The translations under genes and the position numbers were made by a program. This document shows, in pieces, positions 41,020-56,167 of a stretch of DNA of 64,000 nucleotides (positions are counted from its first letter, which is position 1; every line of letters starts with the position of its first letter). Source of the stretch: Methanobacteriaceae archaeon (lineage in GTDB: Archaea; Methanobacteriota; Methanobacteria; Methanobacteriales; Methanobacteriaceae); the NCBI GenBank assembly GCA_013403005.1, contig JACBOA010000001.1:248001-312000 (forward strand), given 5' to 3'. The notes beneath the pieces were generated by a model. It was not told the origin of the DNA. It saw only the letters and a list, made by a program, of their open reading frames with translations, and searched no databases.

Positions 41020-41895
41020 CTATAATGAAACTAAATAGTCTTGAATCTCGTACATGGCTTTTTCTGATATTTGGAAATCCCATATTTCTCTTTGAACCTC
41101 GTGATTTTTTGTCGGATCCCATAAACCTTTAGGTATTGTTCGTCTGTTGAGGGTAAGGTAATCCCAGTAGTATTCTAAAACAGGATAGTCATAGCGGAAA
41201 CTAAAGTGGAAAGTTTCTTTTTTAGAAAAAAGGGATTTTTTGGTATAGAAACTGTGATCATATATCTTATCCCGGTCATATTCTGTGAAAAAACCAGTTT
41301 GCGCAGTTCCCCACACATCATGAGAATGCATACTTCCTCCAGATTTTTTGGAGTAGACTCGCAGGGTTTCATCTTTAAATACCAAATCTACATGTGGCAA
41401 CATGATCAGCTTATTTACACCTTTAAAGTTCTCAAGACAGAGGGGGCAGAATTCTTGACCTCCAATACTTCGGTAGCGGCAGTTGAAACAGAAATTCAGG
41501 GCACTGGCTTCAAATATTTTCTCGGGAGGTTTAACCACTCTTCTATCAAGGACTTCTAATAGGATGAAAATTCCAACCATCAGCAAACCTACGATTACAG
41601 CGTAGGTCCATGAAAAAACAAAAACTTTATGGGATATTAGAAGGCCTGCTACCACGGGGATGATTATTATTAAAAAAGCCACTTTGTTTTCAAGATTTTC
41701 CATTTTTCTTGAGGAATCATCATATCCCTTTTTCTCCAAATCTTCCAGATAATCATCATATTCCCCGTAAAAATAAAAGTTTCTGTCTTCACATAGTTCC
41801 GTGTCGATTAATGCAAATCTAATCCCACAATTTGTGCATTCTACCGCATATTTATCATTCAGGGCACCACATTTCGGACATTGGAAATCGGCCAT
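41020..41895 (-). CDS. Zinc-ribbon membrane protein, unknown function
   Basis: The 291-residue protein starts with a zinc ribbon (CPKCGALNDKYAVECTNCG). It has two adjacent transmembrane helices at about 72-112 (VAFLIIIIPVVAGLLI and FSWTYAVIVGLLMVGIFILL) and then a second, rubredoxin-like CxxC pair (CFNCRYRSIGGQEFCPLC, near 135-152). The C-terminal half is a Tyr/Asp-rich soluble domain. The ATG at 41895 has a GGGGGGT Shine-Dalgarno. I do not recognise the family. It lies 137 bp from the distal end of the CRISPR array, with no evident link. Confidence 0.65.
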   Translation of the reverse strand: MADFQCPKCGALNDKYAVECTNCGIRFALIDTELCEDRNFYFYGEYDDYLEDLEKKGYDDSSRKMENLENKVAFLIIIIPVVAGLLISHKVFVFSWTYAVIVGLLMVGIFILLEVLDRRVVKPPEKIFEASALNFCFNCRYRSIGGQEFCPLCLENFKGVNKLIMLPHVDLVFKDETLRVYSKKSGGSMHSHDVWGTAQTGFFTEYDRDKIYDHSFYTKKSLFSKKETFHFSFRYDYPVLEYYWDYLTLNRRTIPKGLWDPTKNHEVQREIWDFQISEKAMYEIQDYLVSL

Positions 41896-42031
41896 ATACA
41901 ACCCCCCATACTAATATGGGGCGCTCTAATTAAATAAAAATTTTGGAATCTTATGGTAACAGTTTAGGTTTAATGAGTTAAAGTGCTTAAATTGGTTGAT
42001 AAGGGGTATAAGTTGAGATTGGAAATTGAGA

Positions 42032-49137
<7,106 letters not shown>

Positions 49138-49493
49138 TGGCCGGAAATATGCCCTATTCCTCTAAATGCATACTATCCTTTGGCCTCTGAACTACTTAAA
49201 AATGTCGATTGTAAATTCACTAATTCTTTTATAAGGATCAACGACTCACAGAATACAAATTTTTAAAGAAAAAAATATATTCTAAATAGTCAAATTACTT
49301 ATTTACATTTCGGATGAGGGATATATTTTTAAAAAATATAAGAAATCTATTTTAAACAAATTTAACTAAAAAATAACAATAAGTTAGTTTAATCGGGCTT
49401 GTTAAGTTCTAATGATAAACGATCGTTTATAATACCTTAAAAAACCAAAATGAAATGTTTTAAATATTTGAAAATTAATTTAAAGCCATTAAA
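49138..49493 (-). promoter_or_regulatory. CRISPR leader between cas2 and the first repeat
   Basis: 356 bp, strongly AT-rich, without an ORF, between the cas2 stop and the leader-proximal repeat. On the minus strand a TATA-like TTATAAAAG (49234-49226) would start transcription about 65-70 nt before the first repeat. Runs of A and T (49265-49350) are typical of leaders. A perfect 16-bp palindrome lies at its far end (49415-49430). Confidence 0.75.
49415..49430. repeat. Perfect 16-bp palindrome ATAAACGATCGTTTAT
   Basis: The sequence equals its own reverse complement over all 16 bases. It lies 63 bp after the cas2 stop and about 280 bp before the first repeat. It could be a binding site for a dimeric regulator of the leader or for a host factor of spacer integration. 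Both are inference. Confidence 0.6.
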
Positions 49494-49757
49494 TTATATT
49501 ATGCCGTCTATGGGTGATTTTTCAACTCCTAAAACTTTTCTATTGAAAGCATCCTCAGTTCTAAACTGATATATTATCACAGAATCAGTATCTTTTTCTA
49601 TAATTTCCAGCAAGCCTGTCTTTATTTCTTCAAGCTCACTTTTAGTTACCTCTCCCTCAAAAACTGAATTTTGAATCCAGTAAAGGTGTTTCCTGAGAAA
49701 TCCTTTGACTTTATTCACTCGATCAACATTTATATCATAGACAATAATCACATACAT
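49494..49757 (-). CDS. cas2: CRISPR-associated endonuclease Cas2
   Basis: The 87-residue ferredoxin-fold subunit dimerises between two Cas1 dimers in the spacer integrase. It starts MYVIIVYDINVDRVNKV, with the conserved Asp in VYDI, and has the HLYWIQNSVFEGEVT strand-turn typical of the family. It is the last cas gene before the leader, 25 bp after cas1. Confidence 0.97.
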   Translation of the reverse strand: MYVIIVYDINVDRVNKVKGFLRKHLYWIQNSVFEGEVTKSELEEIKTGLLEIIEKDTDSVIIYQFRTEDAFNRKVLGVEKSPIDGII

Positions 49758-49782
49758 CTGATCATCTTCTCAAAATCTGTCC

Positions 49783-50748
49783 TTACCACCACATCACAAA
49801 TGGTTTGTATTCCTTGGAACCTAAAAGATGTTTTATGAGTTTATAAGCCTCAAGCCGTATCAGTCTTTTGTATGAAACCTTCCGGTTAAGTTCTCGATGC
49901 TTAATGGTATTTTTAAGTCTTTCATCATATTGCTTTATGAAAGTTTTCCTTCCCTTATCATTTAAAAGACAGTAATCAAGGTCTTTTTCAAAGTCAGCCT
50001 CATTTAGCATCTTCTTATTCACGAGATAGAAAATTAGCCTATCCACCAGGATTGGTTTGAAAATCTCGCTTAAATCAAGTGCCAGGGAAAATCTGCGTTC
50101 AGAGGGCTCATGAAGATAACTAATGGTGGGGTTGAGTTGAGTATTGTAAATCTCGGATAATACTGTAGAATAGAGCATGGAGTTTCCAAAGCTTATAAGT
50201 GCATTTATCATATTTTTTGGAGGTCTTTTTTCTCTTTTATCGAAATTAAAACTTTCAGGGAGAATTTCATTCATTTTCTTATAATAATCAGCACGTATTC
50301 TGCCTTCTACATTCATTACTTCCGTTGTCCTTCTGCAGCCATCTAAATCATCTAATATTGTGTTTATCTGGTTTTCAAGGTTGTAATATTTCAAAACCTT
50401 TTCCATGTTCTTTGCAGCGCCTTCCACGAACTTTTTAGCTATAAAAATTCTCCTCTCATCGTGCAAGTAATGTTCAGCTTGTTTTATAATCAGATCCCCG
50501 GATAACAGCTTTTCTCTTGGATAGAAACTCCCATCATAATAGCCGTAATAATTGAAGAAATGAACTGGTATTCCCTCTTTGGCTAGAAGATGCATTGCCT
50601 GGGATGAGAAAGTTAATGAACCATAGGCATAAATTGAATAAATTTTGTTAATTGGAATGGGCTTCTTGCCATCTTTATTCACAAAGTAAACTGTGTTCTC
50701 CCTTCTTTTAAGCAACCCATCTGACAGCAAATAATAGTTCTTCTTCAT
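49783..50748 (-). CDS. cas1: CRISPR-associated integrase Cas1 (type I-B)
   Basis: Cas1 inserts new spacers at the leader-repeat junction. The 321-residue protein begins KKNYYLLSDGLLKRRENTVYFV, typical of the I-B group. It has an N-terminal beta domain and a helical C-terminal domain with metal ligands expected in NVEGRIRADYYK (Glu near 150), YLHEPSERRFSLALDLSE (His near 217) and ALDLSEIFKP (Asp/Glu near 228). It lies 55 bp downstream of cas4. Confidence 0.97.
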   Translation of the reverse strand: MKKNYYLLSDGLLKRRENTVYFVNKDGKKPIPINKIYSIYAYGSLTFSSQAMHLLAKEGIPVHFFNYYGYYDGSFYPREKLLSGDLIIKQAEHYLHDERRIFIAKKFVEGAAKNMEKVLKYYNLENQINTILDDLDGCRRTTEVMNVEGRIRADYYKKMNEILPESFNFDKREKRPPKNMINALISFGNSMLYSTVLSEIYNTQLNPTISYLHEPSERRFSLALDLSEIFKPILVDRLIFYLVNKKMLNEADFEKDLDYCLLNDKGRKTFIKQYDERLKNTIKHRELNRKVSYKRLIRLEAYKLIKHLLGSKEYKPFVMWW

Positions 50749-50803
50749 AGCCCACCAATCCTATAAAATGATCCTTCATGAGTATTTTTTACAACCTATT
50801 CTT

Positions 50804-51319
50804 TCACACCCAACAAAACTCAAAATATGCACATCTCCGGCAAATCTTCATCTTTTCAGGCTTTGGAGGGTCATTATTAATGATATTGACTATTTCTTTG
50901 ATTATGTTTTTTAGTTCCTTCTCCTTAGATTCATCTAAATCTATACATGTTTTCTTTCTTATTTTAGGATAGTTGATTATACCTTTAATGTTTCTAATGC
51001 CCTTTTCATGTTTTAGGTAGTACATATAATAGAGAAGCTGGTATTCATGAGCTTTTTGCATTTTACTGCTCTTTTTAACCTCATGAAGCTCGAGATGTTC
51101 CCTTTTTTTAATAAAATCAACAGCTATTAAATTATCGATTGTGTACTCTTTTTCATTATTGTAGCTTTTCTGGTGGAGCAATTTTCCAAGGGATACAAGA
51201 TCTGATTCATGTTCCATCTGGATGTGGTGAGAAAAAAGCCATAGTTTCATCTTGCAGATGAAATAATAATTTATTTGAGTTCCAATTATCCTGAGTTCTT
51301 TTTCGGAGTCTGAAAGCAT
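50804..51319 (-). CDS. cas4: CRISPR-associated exonuclease Cas4
   Basis: Cas4 trims prespacers and helps select those with a PAM. The 171-residue protein has one N-terminal cysteine (YYFICKMKLW) and three C-terminal ones (CRRCAYFEFC) for an Fe-S cluster. RecB nuclease residues are visible in AVDFIKKREHLELHEVKKS and QLLYYMYYL. It begins 11 nt after the vapC stop, so vapBC and cas4-cas1-cas2 are very likely one transcript. Confidence 0.96.
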   Translation of the reverse strand: MLSDSEKELRIIGTQINYYFICKMKLWLFSHHIQMEHESDLVSLGKLLHQKSYNNEKEYTIDNLIAVDFIKKREHLELHEVKKSSKMQKAHEYQLLYYMYYLKHEKGIRNIKGIINYPKIRKKTCIDLDESKEKELKNIIKEIVNIINNDPPKPEKMKICRRCAYFEFCWV

Positions 51320-51330
51320 TTTAATCTCTT

Positions 51331-51720
51331 TTAATGAATTCTTATAATATTATCAACTTTATCAAAGTCAGAATCAAACGAAACCATTCTTTCTATTTGC
51401 AGATCTCTCATTATTTCTATAGAAACCGAATCTGCAAAGGATAATGTTCCATCGTACTTGAGAAAAGTATTCATAGAATTGAAACTTAGCTCTTTATCTA
51501 CATAACGAACTTCATGATTATCTAAAATATAATTAAAAAGTTTTAGCCCTGTTTTACCACCGAAAAGACTTCCAACTAGTGTTACAGATTCTGATAAAAT
51601 CAGCTCTGAAGTGATTTTTTCTTCATTTCTAATTATTGGAAGAATTTCACCAGCTTTTTCGTGCCACTGATCCTTTTTATTGATGGCCGCGATAAAAAAA
51701 GAGGAATCAATGAATATCAA
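51331..51720 (-). CDS. vapC: VapC-type PIN-domain ribonuclease toxin
   Basis: The 129-residue PIN domain has all four acidic residues in place: Asp5 (MIFIDSSFF), Glu44 (LILSESVTLVG), Asp97 (SFADSVSIE) and Asp116/118 (VSFDSDF). VapC toxins cut tRNA or rRNA when free of antitoxin. The gene overlaps vapB by ATGA and is followed after only 10 nt by cas4. It therefore sits at the head of the adaptation gene block rather than at a separate locus. Confidence 0.9.
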   Translation of the reverse strand: MIFIDSSFFIAAINKKDQWHEKAGEILPIIRNEEKITSELILSESVTLVGSLFGGKTGLKLFNYILDNHEVRYVDKELSFNSMNTFLKYDGTLSFADSVSIEIMRDLQIERMVSFDSDFDKVDNIIRIH

Positions 51721-51950
51721 AGCTTTTCTCCTTTTTGTACTTTCTTTTTAAGCTCCACAGCATCGGTTTCTGGCCCATCCTCAATCCCAAAAATGTCGTC
51801 TATGGTTACTTTCTTTCGAAATCTGACCTCTGCCCCTTCTTTGGTGGGTTTCCATTCTAAAATGTCTCCAGGGCCAACATCAAACTTTTTTCGTATATCG
51901 GATGGAACTACAGTTTGAAAGCCCTTTGAAATTTTAGTTTCTGAAGTCAT
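51717..51950 (-). CDS. vapB: VapB antitoxin, SpoVT/AbrB fold
   Basis: The 77-residue protein has an N-terminal AbrB swapped-hairpin domain (TKISKGFQTVVPSDIRKKFDVGPGD, residues 4-28). An acidic C-terminal tail (IDDIFGIEDGPETDA) that would block the VapC active site follows. AbrB antitoxins bind their own promoter and repress the operon, so this protein may control cas4-cas1-cas2 as well. The ATG at 51950 is chosen because AGTGAT is 4 nt upstream; two more ATGs precede it. Confidence 0.88.
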   Translation of the reverse strand: MTSETKISKGFQTVVPSDIRKKFDVGPGDILEWKPTKEGAEVRFRKKVTIDDIFGIEDGPETDAVELKKKVQKGEKL

Positions 51951-52406
51951 GTTCATCACTATTTGAAATCTTGTTTTTCAAAGTATTTATAATTTTCAAA
52001 GGCAACCTATTTTTGTATGAAAAAGGATTGATCAAGAAAGTCTTCGCTCAAAATATCTTAGATTTTCTCGCCAGTGGGAGATAAGTTTTTTTTTTTTTAA
52101 AATTCAATTCCTAGATAACGGATTTATAAAAAATTTTCCCATTGTGGGAGTTGTAAAGTTATTAGGGGTTGAACGATATTTGCAAACAATCTTACCATAA
52201 TTTATCTTTTTTTGGTTAAATAACCATATTAACGAATTTCAAATTTTGATGAACACTCCAACATCCATTAACTATACAGTCCCGTTAAATTAATGCTAAA
52301 AAGAACATGATGCTTCTGAATACACTCAATTTTTGGAGGTGGATAAGTGGATAAAAATTTATAACATGAGTGATTTAACTAAATTTGGGGTTTTAATATA
52401 GCAAAT
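51951..52406. other. Divergent intergenic region between vapB and the nuclease gene
   Basis: 456 bp, AT-rich. It must hold the promoter of vapBC-cas4-cas1-cas2 (leftward) and of the nuclease gene (rightward). A GGAGGTGG Shine-Dalgarno at 52335-52342 is followed by short frames (GTG at 52348, ATG at 52366). The latter runs MSDLTKFGVLI to a stop at the very start of the nuclease ORF in another frame. Confidence 0.5.
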
Positions 52407-52901
52407 TTGTTTTGGAAAACTAAAGAATACACAAAAAGTCTCCTGTCAAAATCTTTTAAATCAGAAGAAGAATTTGAAAGAATAGTTTTCAATACTCAGG
52501 AAATTTTAGAAGATATATTCTTAATAAAAAGGCAAATAAGGGGTGGGAATAAATCTGGCATACCGGATATAGTAGGTGTGGATTACGATGGGAATATCTG
52601 TATTGTTGAAATGAAAAATGCAGATGTAAACTCTTCTATTATTCCTCAAGTTCTTGAATATGCTATCTGGGCAGAAACAAATCCAGATGGGATAAAAAAT
52701 TTATGGTTAGAATGTGAAGAAAAGCCTGATAATTTGACAATTACTTGGGATGATTTTGAAGTCAGAATTATAATAATTGCCCCAAATATCTTAAGATCTA
52801 CTTTAGAATTTGTGGATAAGATTAATTATCCTGTTGATTTGATTGAAGTACAAAGGTGGGTTGATGAAGAAAATCAATTTTTATTAGTAAATAAATTATA
52901 A
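52407..52901 (+). CDS. PD-(D/E)XK nuclease domain protein
   Basis: The 164-residue protein has the nuclease core IPDIVGVDYDGNICIVEMKNADVNSSIIPQ (Asp, then Glu-x-Lys, near residues 50-75), as in DUF91/NucS-like and related endonucleases. The annotated start is TTG with no Shine-Dalgarno. A good one at 52335 leads to an ATG at 52366 in another frame, so the 5' end may carry a frameshift. The stop TAA at 52899 is in frame with the next gene, which encodes the domain normally fused behind this nuclease. It is inserted head-on against the cas operon. Confidence 0.65.
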   Translation: MFWKTKEYTKSLLSKSFKSEEEFERIVFNTQEILEDIFLIKRQIRGGNKSGIPDIVGVDYDGNICIVEMKNADVNSSIIPQVLEYAIWAETNPDGIKNLWLECEEKPDNLTITWDDFEVRIIIIAPNILRSTLEFVDKINYPVDLIEVQRWVDEENQFLLVNKL

Positions 52902-52931
52902 AAAGAGGTAAAAGGGAAAATCAAGCCAGTA

Positions 52932-53315
52932 ATGGGATTAGAATCGTATGATCTAGACTTTTATAAGAAAGAGTATAATAAAAATAGTGCTGAAGAATTC
53001 ATTAGGTATGTTGAAGAAGTAGAATCAATTATTAAGGAAAATAACTGGTCTTTAGAAACTAAATACAATAAAAATTATGTTTCTTTCAAAGCTGGTTTTT
53101 TCAATGCTTTCGGAATCAAATGGATAGGAACTAAAACATTTGCATTTTTCTTTAAGTTAGATGAAGAAGAAGTTGAAAATTTGGAAGTGCAAATAGATAT
53201 GACAAAATATGATTCGCAGTGGAAAGAAGCTATATATTACATTGATTCATCAAAGACAGCATCAAAAGATTTGTTACCTTTATTTGAGCTAGCATATAAA
53301 AAACTTACAGGCTAA
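52932..53315 (+). CDS. DUF5655-domain protein (usual partner of PD-(D/E)XK nucleases)
   Basis: The 127-residue product (EEFIRYVEEVESIIKE, YVSFKAGFFNAFGIKWIGTKTFAFFFKLDEEEV) matches DUF5655, commonly found C-terminal to a nuclease or transport-related domain. It is in the same frame as the preceding nuclease, and the 10 codons between the stop and this ATG read KEVKGKIKPV. The only Shine-Dalgarno-like sequence (AGAGGT, about 22 nt upstream) is too far away. Both ORFs may be the halves of one interrupted gene. It ends 4 bp from the convergent cas3. Confidence 0.6.
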   Translation: MGLESYDLDFYKKEYNKNSAEEFIRYVEEVESIIKENNWSLETKYNKNYVSFKAGFFNAFGIKWIGTKTFAFFFKLDEEEVENLEVQIDMTKYDSQWKEAIYYIDSSKTASKDLLPLFELAYKKLTG

Positions 53316-53319
53316 TAAA

Positions 53320-55536
53320 TTAAATAATGGAGTTATCTTCTGCTTCTAACATTAAACCTAATCTACTATCATATTTTGCATCAACAAAATAGGTATTCCC
53401 ATCTAATTCCACATTATTTTCCTTTTCAAGCTTTTTAAACTGTCCAATACTGATAGAAAGGAAATAGCTCATTGCTTCGAAGTATTTTTTCTCATCTATT
53501 TCGTCCAGATAATCAAGCTTATATTTGAATGGAACTACCTCATAAGACTGGAAAAGAGAATAAAACTCCATTTCACTTTCACTATCGTTAATAAAAGGAA
53601 CTATATGTTGGTTAAATGATTCAAAATTTCTTTGTACCCTCTCAAAATCTTCTTTATCTTTTCCCACATATCCATCTGCATAGATGTCATCTACAAGTTT
53701 CTGAATAATATCTTCTTTTAAAATATCCACATTTTCGAGACTTTGTACAGTTTTTTGAACAATTTCAAGGTTGTAAATATATTTATCCTTTTCAGAAACT
53801 TCCGAAAAAATATTTACAGGAGCAATTTTATATTTAGCCCATCCTTTCCTGTTTACTCTACCGAATCGTTGGATTAAAGCGTCAATAGGTGCAGGTTCAG
53901 AATATAAGACATCATAGTCTATGTCTAGTGATACTTCAATTGCTTGAGTTCCAACCAATAAATCAAGATCATCTAAAGACTTTTCTATTTTTTCTCGATC
54001 TCGAAGCATAAATCTACCATGTAGAAGTGCACTATTTTCAATCTCCTCAGATAGTTCTTCAAAAACTTCTTGAGCTCTTAAAACAGTGTTACATACTACA
54101 AGAACTCGTTTTCCTTCGTTTAAATCATCATTTATCAGGTCAAGATTATCCAGTATGTTTCCTTGAATAACATTAACTTCATGTCTCGTAAATCTCTCAA
54201 GCTCTTCTTTATCCATTTTTATTTCAGTTGAAATACCTAAATTATCCTTAAATAAATTTTTGATGAATGTTGGAAGGGTAGCAGACATAATTAGCATCTC
54301 TGCATTATAATTATTTTTCAAAATTTTTAGAATTTCCAGAATGAGAGAAGTTGTATGTGCATCATAGGCATGTATTTCATCAAGAATGAATAAACCATTG
54401 GTCATTTCTGAAATCTGCATTTCAAATCCTTTAATCCCAAAAAATGCTTTAAGTATCTGAAATGGAGTAAGAATTTTATAGGGTCTGTAAATTTTTTTAG
54501 ACAATCCTTTTATCTCTTTGATTTTATTTTTTTTTAGATCATAGTTACCTATATCCTCTGATAACGCTTTATATAAAAAATATGATGCTTTACCATGCAA
54601 TAATCCTACTAAATCTTCATTTCCAAAGTCCTTTTGGAGCCGTTTATACATTGCGTTGATACTTGCTGTGTAAGGCAATAAATAAAATACCCTTTTTGAT
54701 TTACTTGAATTCTGATTAGTATCACTCCAAAGAAGAGATGCTTCAGTTTTACCACTCCCTGTTGGAGAAGTAAGAAAAGCGCTTCCATGAATATTTAAAG
54801 CCTCTTCTTGGACTTTACGAAGCTCAGGAAAGTTGAATATGGAGCGCATATCTTTAATTCCATCTAAAATTTCATATTTTGAACCCGAAGCCAGATGGTC
54901 ACAAGCATTTACAAAACCTTTTAAAAAGATTCCATATTTTCCATGTAATGTTGTATACTCTTCATCTTCCCATTCGAGATAATATGGAAGTGCCGAATCT
55001 TTGTATACGTCTTTTAATTCATCAATTGAGGGAATTAACTTGTAATTATCCAATTTATATCCTAAATAGTCCTCACTCCATTCTCCTATAACCTTAAAAT
55101 AGCTTAAAAGTTCTTCAAAATTAGGTTCTAATTCCGATAATTTCTTTTGATATAATTTTTTACCATTAGTGCTTGGAAATGTGTTATAACGTTCTCTAAG
55201 TTTGTTAATATCTTTGTGATGAGTAATTATGGCGATTCCTATTGCTCTTTTATACAAATCATCATAATTCAGAGCAGAAACAAACCCTGCAGATAACATT
55301 TCATGGCGATATCTCCATCTCAATTTATGCGTTTCATCTTTGAGCATTTCCTGGAAGCCAGTTGCTCCTTTTCCAAAATCGTGGAAAAAAATGGAATAAA
55401 AAAGATGTTCCCAGAAATCGTCAACTCCACATAACTCTGGAACATTATTGTAAGCTTTTTTAATACTTTTAAAGACTTTCAATGCATTTTCTGTGTGTTC
55501 CAGAATAGTTTCATCAGGTTTTGCAAGAAGTGCCAT
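53320..55536 (-). CDS. cas3: CRISPR-associated helicase/nuclease Cas3 (HD plus helicase)
   Basis: Cas3 unwinds and degrades target DNA after Cascade binding. The 738-residue protein has an N-terminal HD nuclease (EHTENALK; FHDFGKGATGFQ near residue 52; ITHHKDINK). The superfamily 2 helicase has Walker A FLTSPTGSGKTEASLLW near 250, FILDEIHAYDA near 375, MSATLP near 400 and QRFGRVNRKG near 550. Fused HD and helicase domains are usual in I-B. It lies 11 bp after cas5. Confidence 0.96.
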   Translation of the reverse strand: MALLAKPDETILEHTENALKVFKSIKKAYNNVPELCGVDDFWEHLFYSIFFHDFGKGATGFQEMLKDETHKLRWRYRHEMLSAGFVSALNYDDLYKRAIGIAIITHHKDINKLRERYNTFPSTNGKKLYQKKLSELEPNFEELLSYFKVIGEWSEDYLGYKLDNYKLIPSIDELKDVYKDSALPYYLEWEDEEYTTLHGKYGIFLKGFVNACDHLASGSKYEILDGIKDMRSIFNFPELRKVQEEALNIHGSAFLTSPTGSGKTEASLLWSDTNQNSSKSKRVFYLLPYTASINAMYKRLQKDFGNEDLVGLLHGKASYFLYKALSEDIGNYDLKKNKIKEIKGLSKKIYRPYKILTPFQILKAFFGIKGFEMQISEMTNGLFILDEIHAYDAHTTSLILEILKILKNNYNAEMLIMSATLPTFIKNLFKDNLGISTEIKMDKEELERFTRHEVNVIQGNILDNLDLINDDLNEGKRVLVVCNTVLRAQEVFEELSEEIENSALLHGRFMLRDREKIEKSLDDLDLLVGTQAIEVSLDIDYDVLYSEPAPIDALIQRFGRVNRKGWAKYKIAPVNIFSEVSEKDKYIYNLEIVQKTVQSLENVDILKEDIIQKLVDDIYADGYVGKDKEDFERVQRNFESFNQHIVPFINDSESEMEFYSLFQSYEVVPFKYKLDYLDEIDEKKYFEAMSYFLSISIGQFKKLEKENNVELDGNTYFVDAKYDSRLGLMLEAEDNSII

Positions 55537-55547
55537 TTTGATAACCC

Positions 55548-56165
55548 TTATTTATGGAACCAGACTCCCCAGTCTTTTTCTGCATCATAGTAACATTCAT
55601 CTGAATAGTCAAAGAACTGGTTCATCAGAATAAATGGTTTCGTGCCTACTGCTTTACGTGGGATCGTGTTAGTAAAATGAGTTGGAAGTGCTTGAATGGT
55701 ACCAAATGCTCCACTTAACCCAAAAGGCAGTATAGTTTTCCCGAGTTTTACATTTTTTTGTTTTTCAAGTTCTATCTCTTTAATTTCACTAATTGATACC
55801 AGATCAGTTGAACGTCCCAATAGAAGTGGATAGTAAGGCCTTTTAAAGTATTCCTGATAATCCAGATCATCTAAATATAGGTAAATTTCTGGATTCACTA
55901 AGAATTCTCTTTTAATAACGTTCGATTTACCTTGTAAACCTGATAACTCATATATGGTTTCTAAATCTACTGCTTTTCCCTGGTGACTGAACACATAGCC
56001 AACTGATAAATCTTTTGGGGTGACTAGATCGCCTTTAGCAGCAGATATAATACCATAAATTGTACTTAGTGGTGGTACCGGTAAAGTTGGCTGAAATCCA
56101 CTGATAAAGGCAGGGTACCTGAAAGAGGTTACCCAACCTTCAATCAGGATTCTTAAAGCTTTCAT
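55548..56165 (-). CDS. cas5: Cascade subunit Cas5 (type I-B, Cas5t-like)
   Basis: Cas5 caps the crRNA 5' handle in Cascade. The 205-residue RAMP protein begins KALRILIEGWVTSFRYP, with SGFQPTLPVPPLSTIYGIISAAKG near 22-45, the N-terminal signature of the Cas5 family (Cas5t subgroup). It starts 2 nt after the cas7 stop, which implies coupled translation. Confidence 0.94.
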   Translation of the reverse strand: MKALRILIEGWVTSFRYPAFISGFQPTLPVPPLSTIYGIISAAKGDLVTPKDLSVGYVFSHQGKAVDLETIYELSGLQGKSNVIKREFLVNPEIYLYLDDLDYQEYFKRPYYPLLLGRSTDLVSISEIKEIELEKQKNVKLGKTILPFGLSGAFGTIQALPTHFTNTIPRKAVGTKPFILMNQFFDYSDECYYDAEKDWGVWFHK

Positions 56166-56167
56166 GG

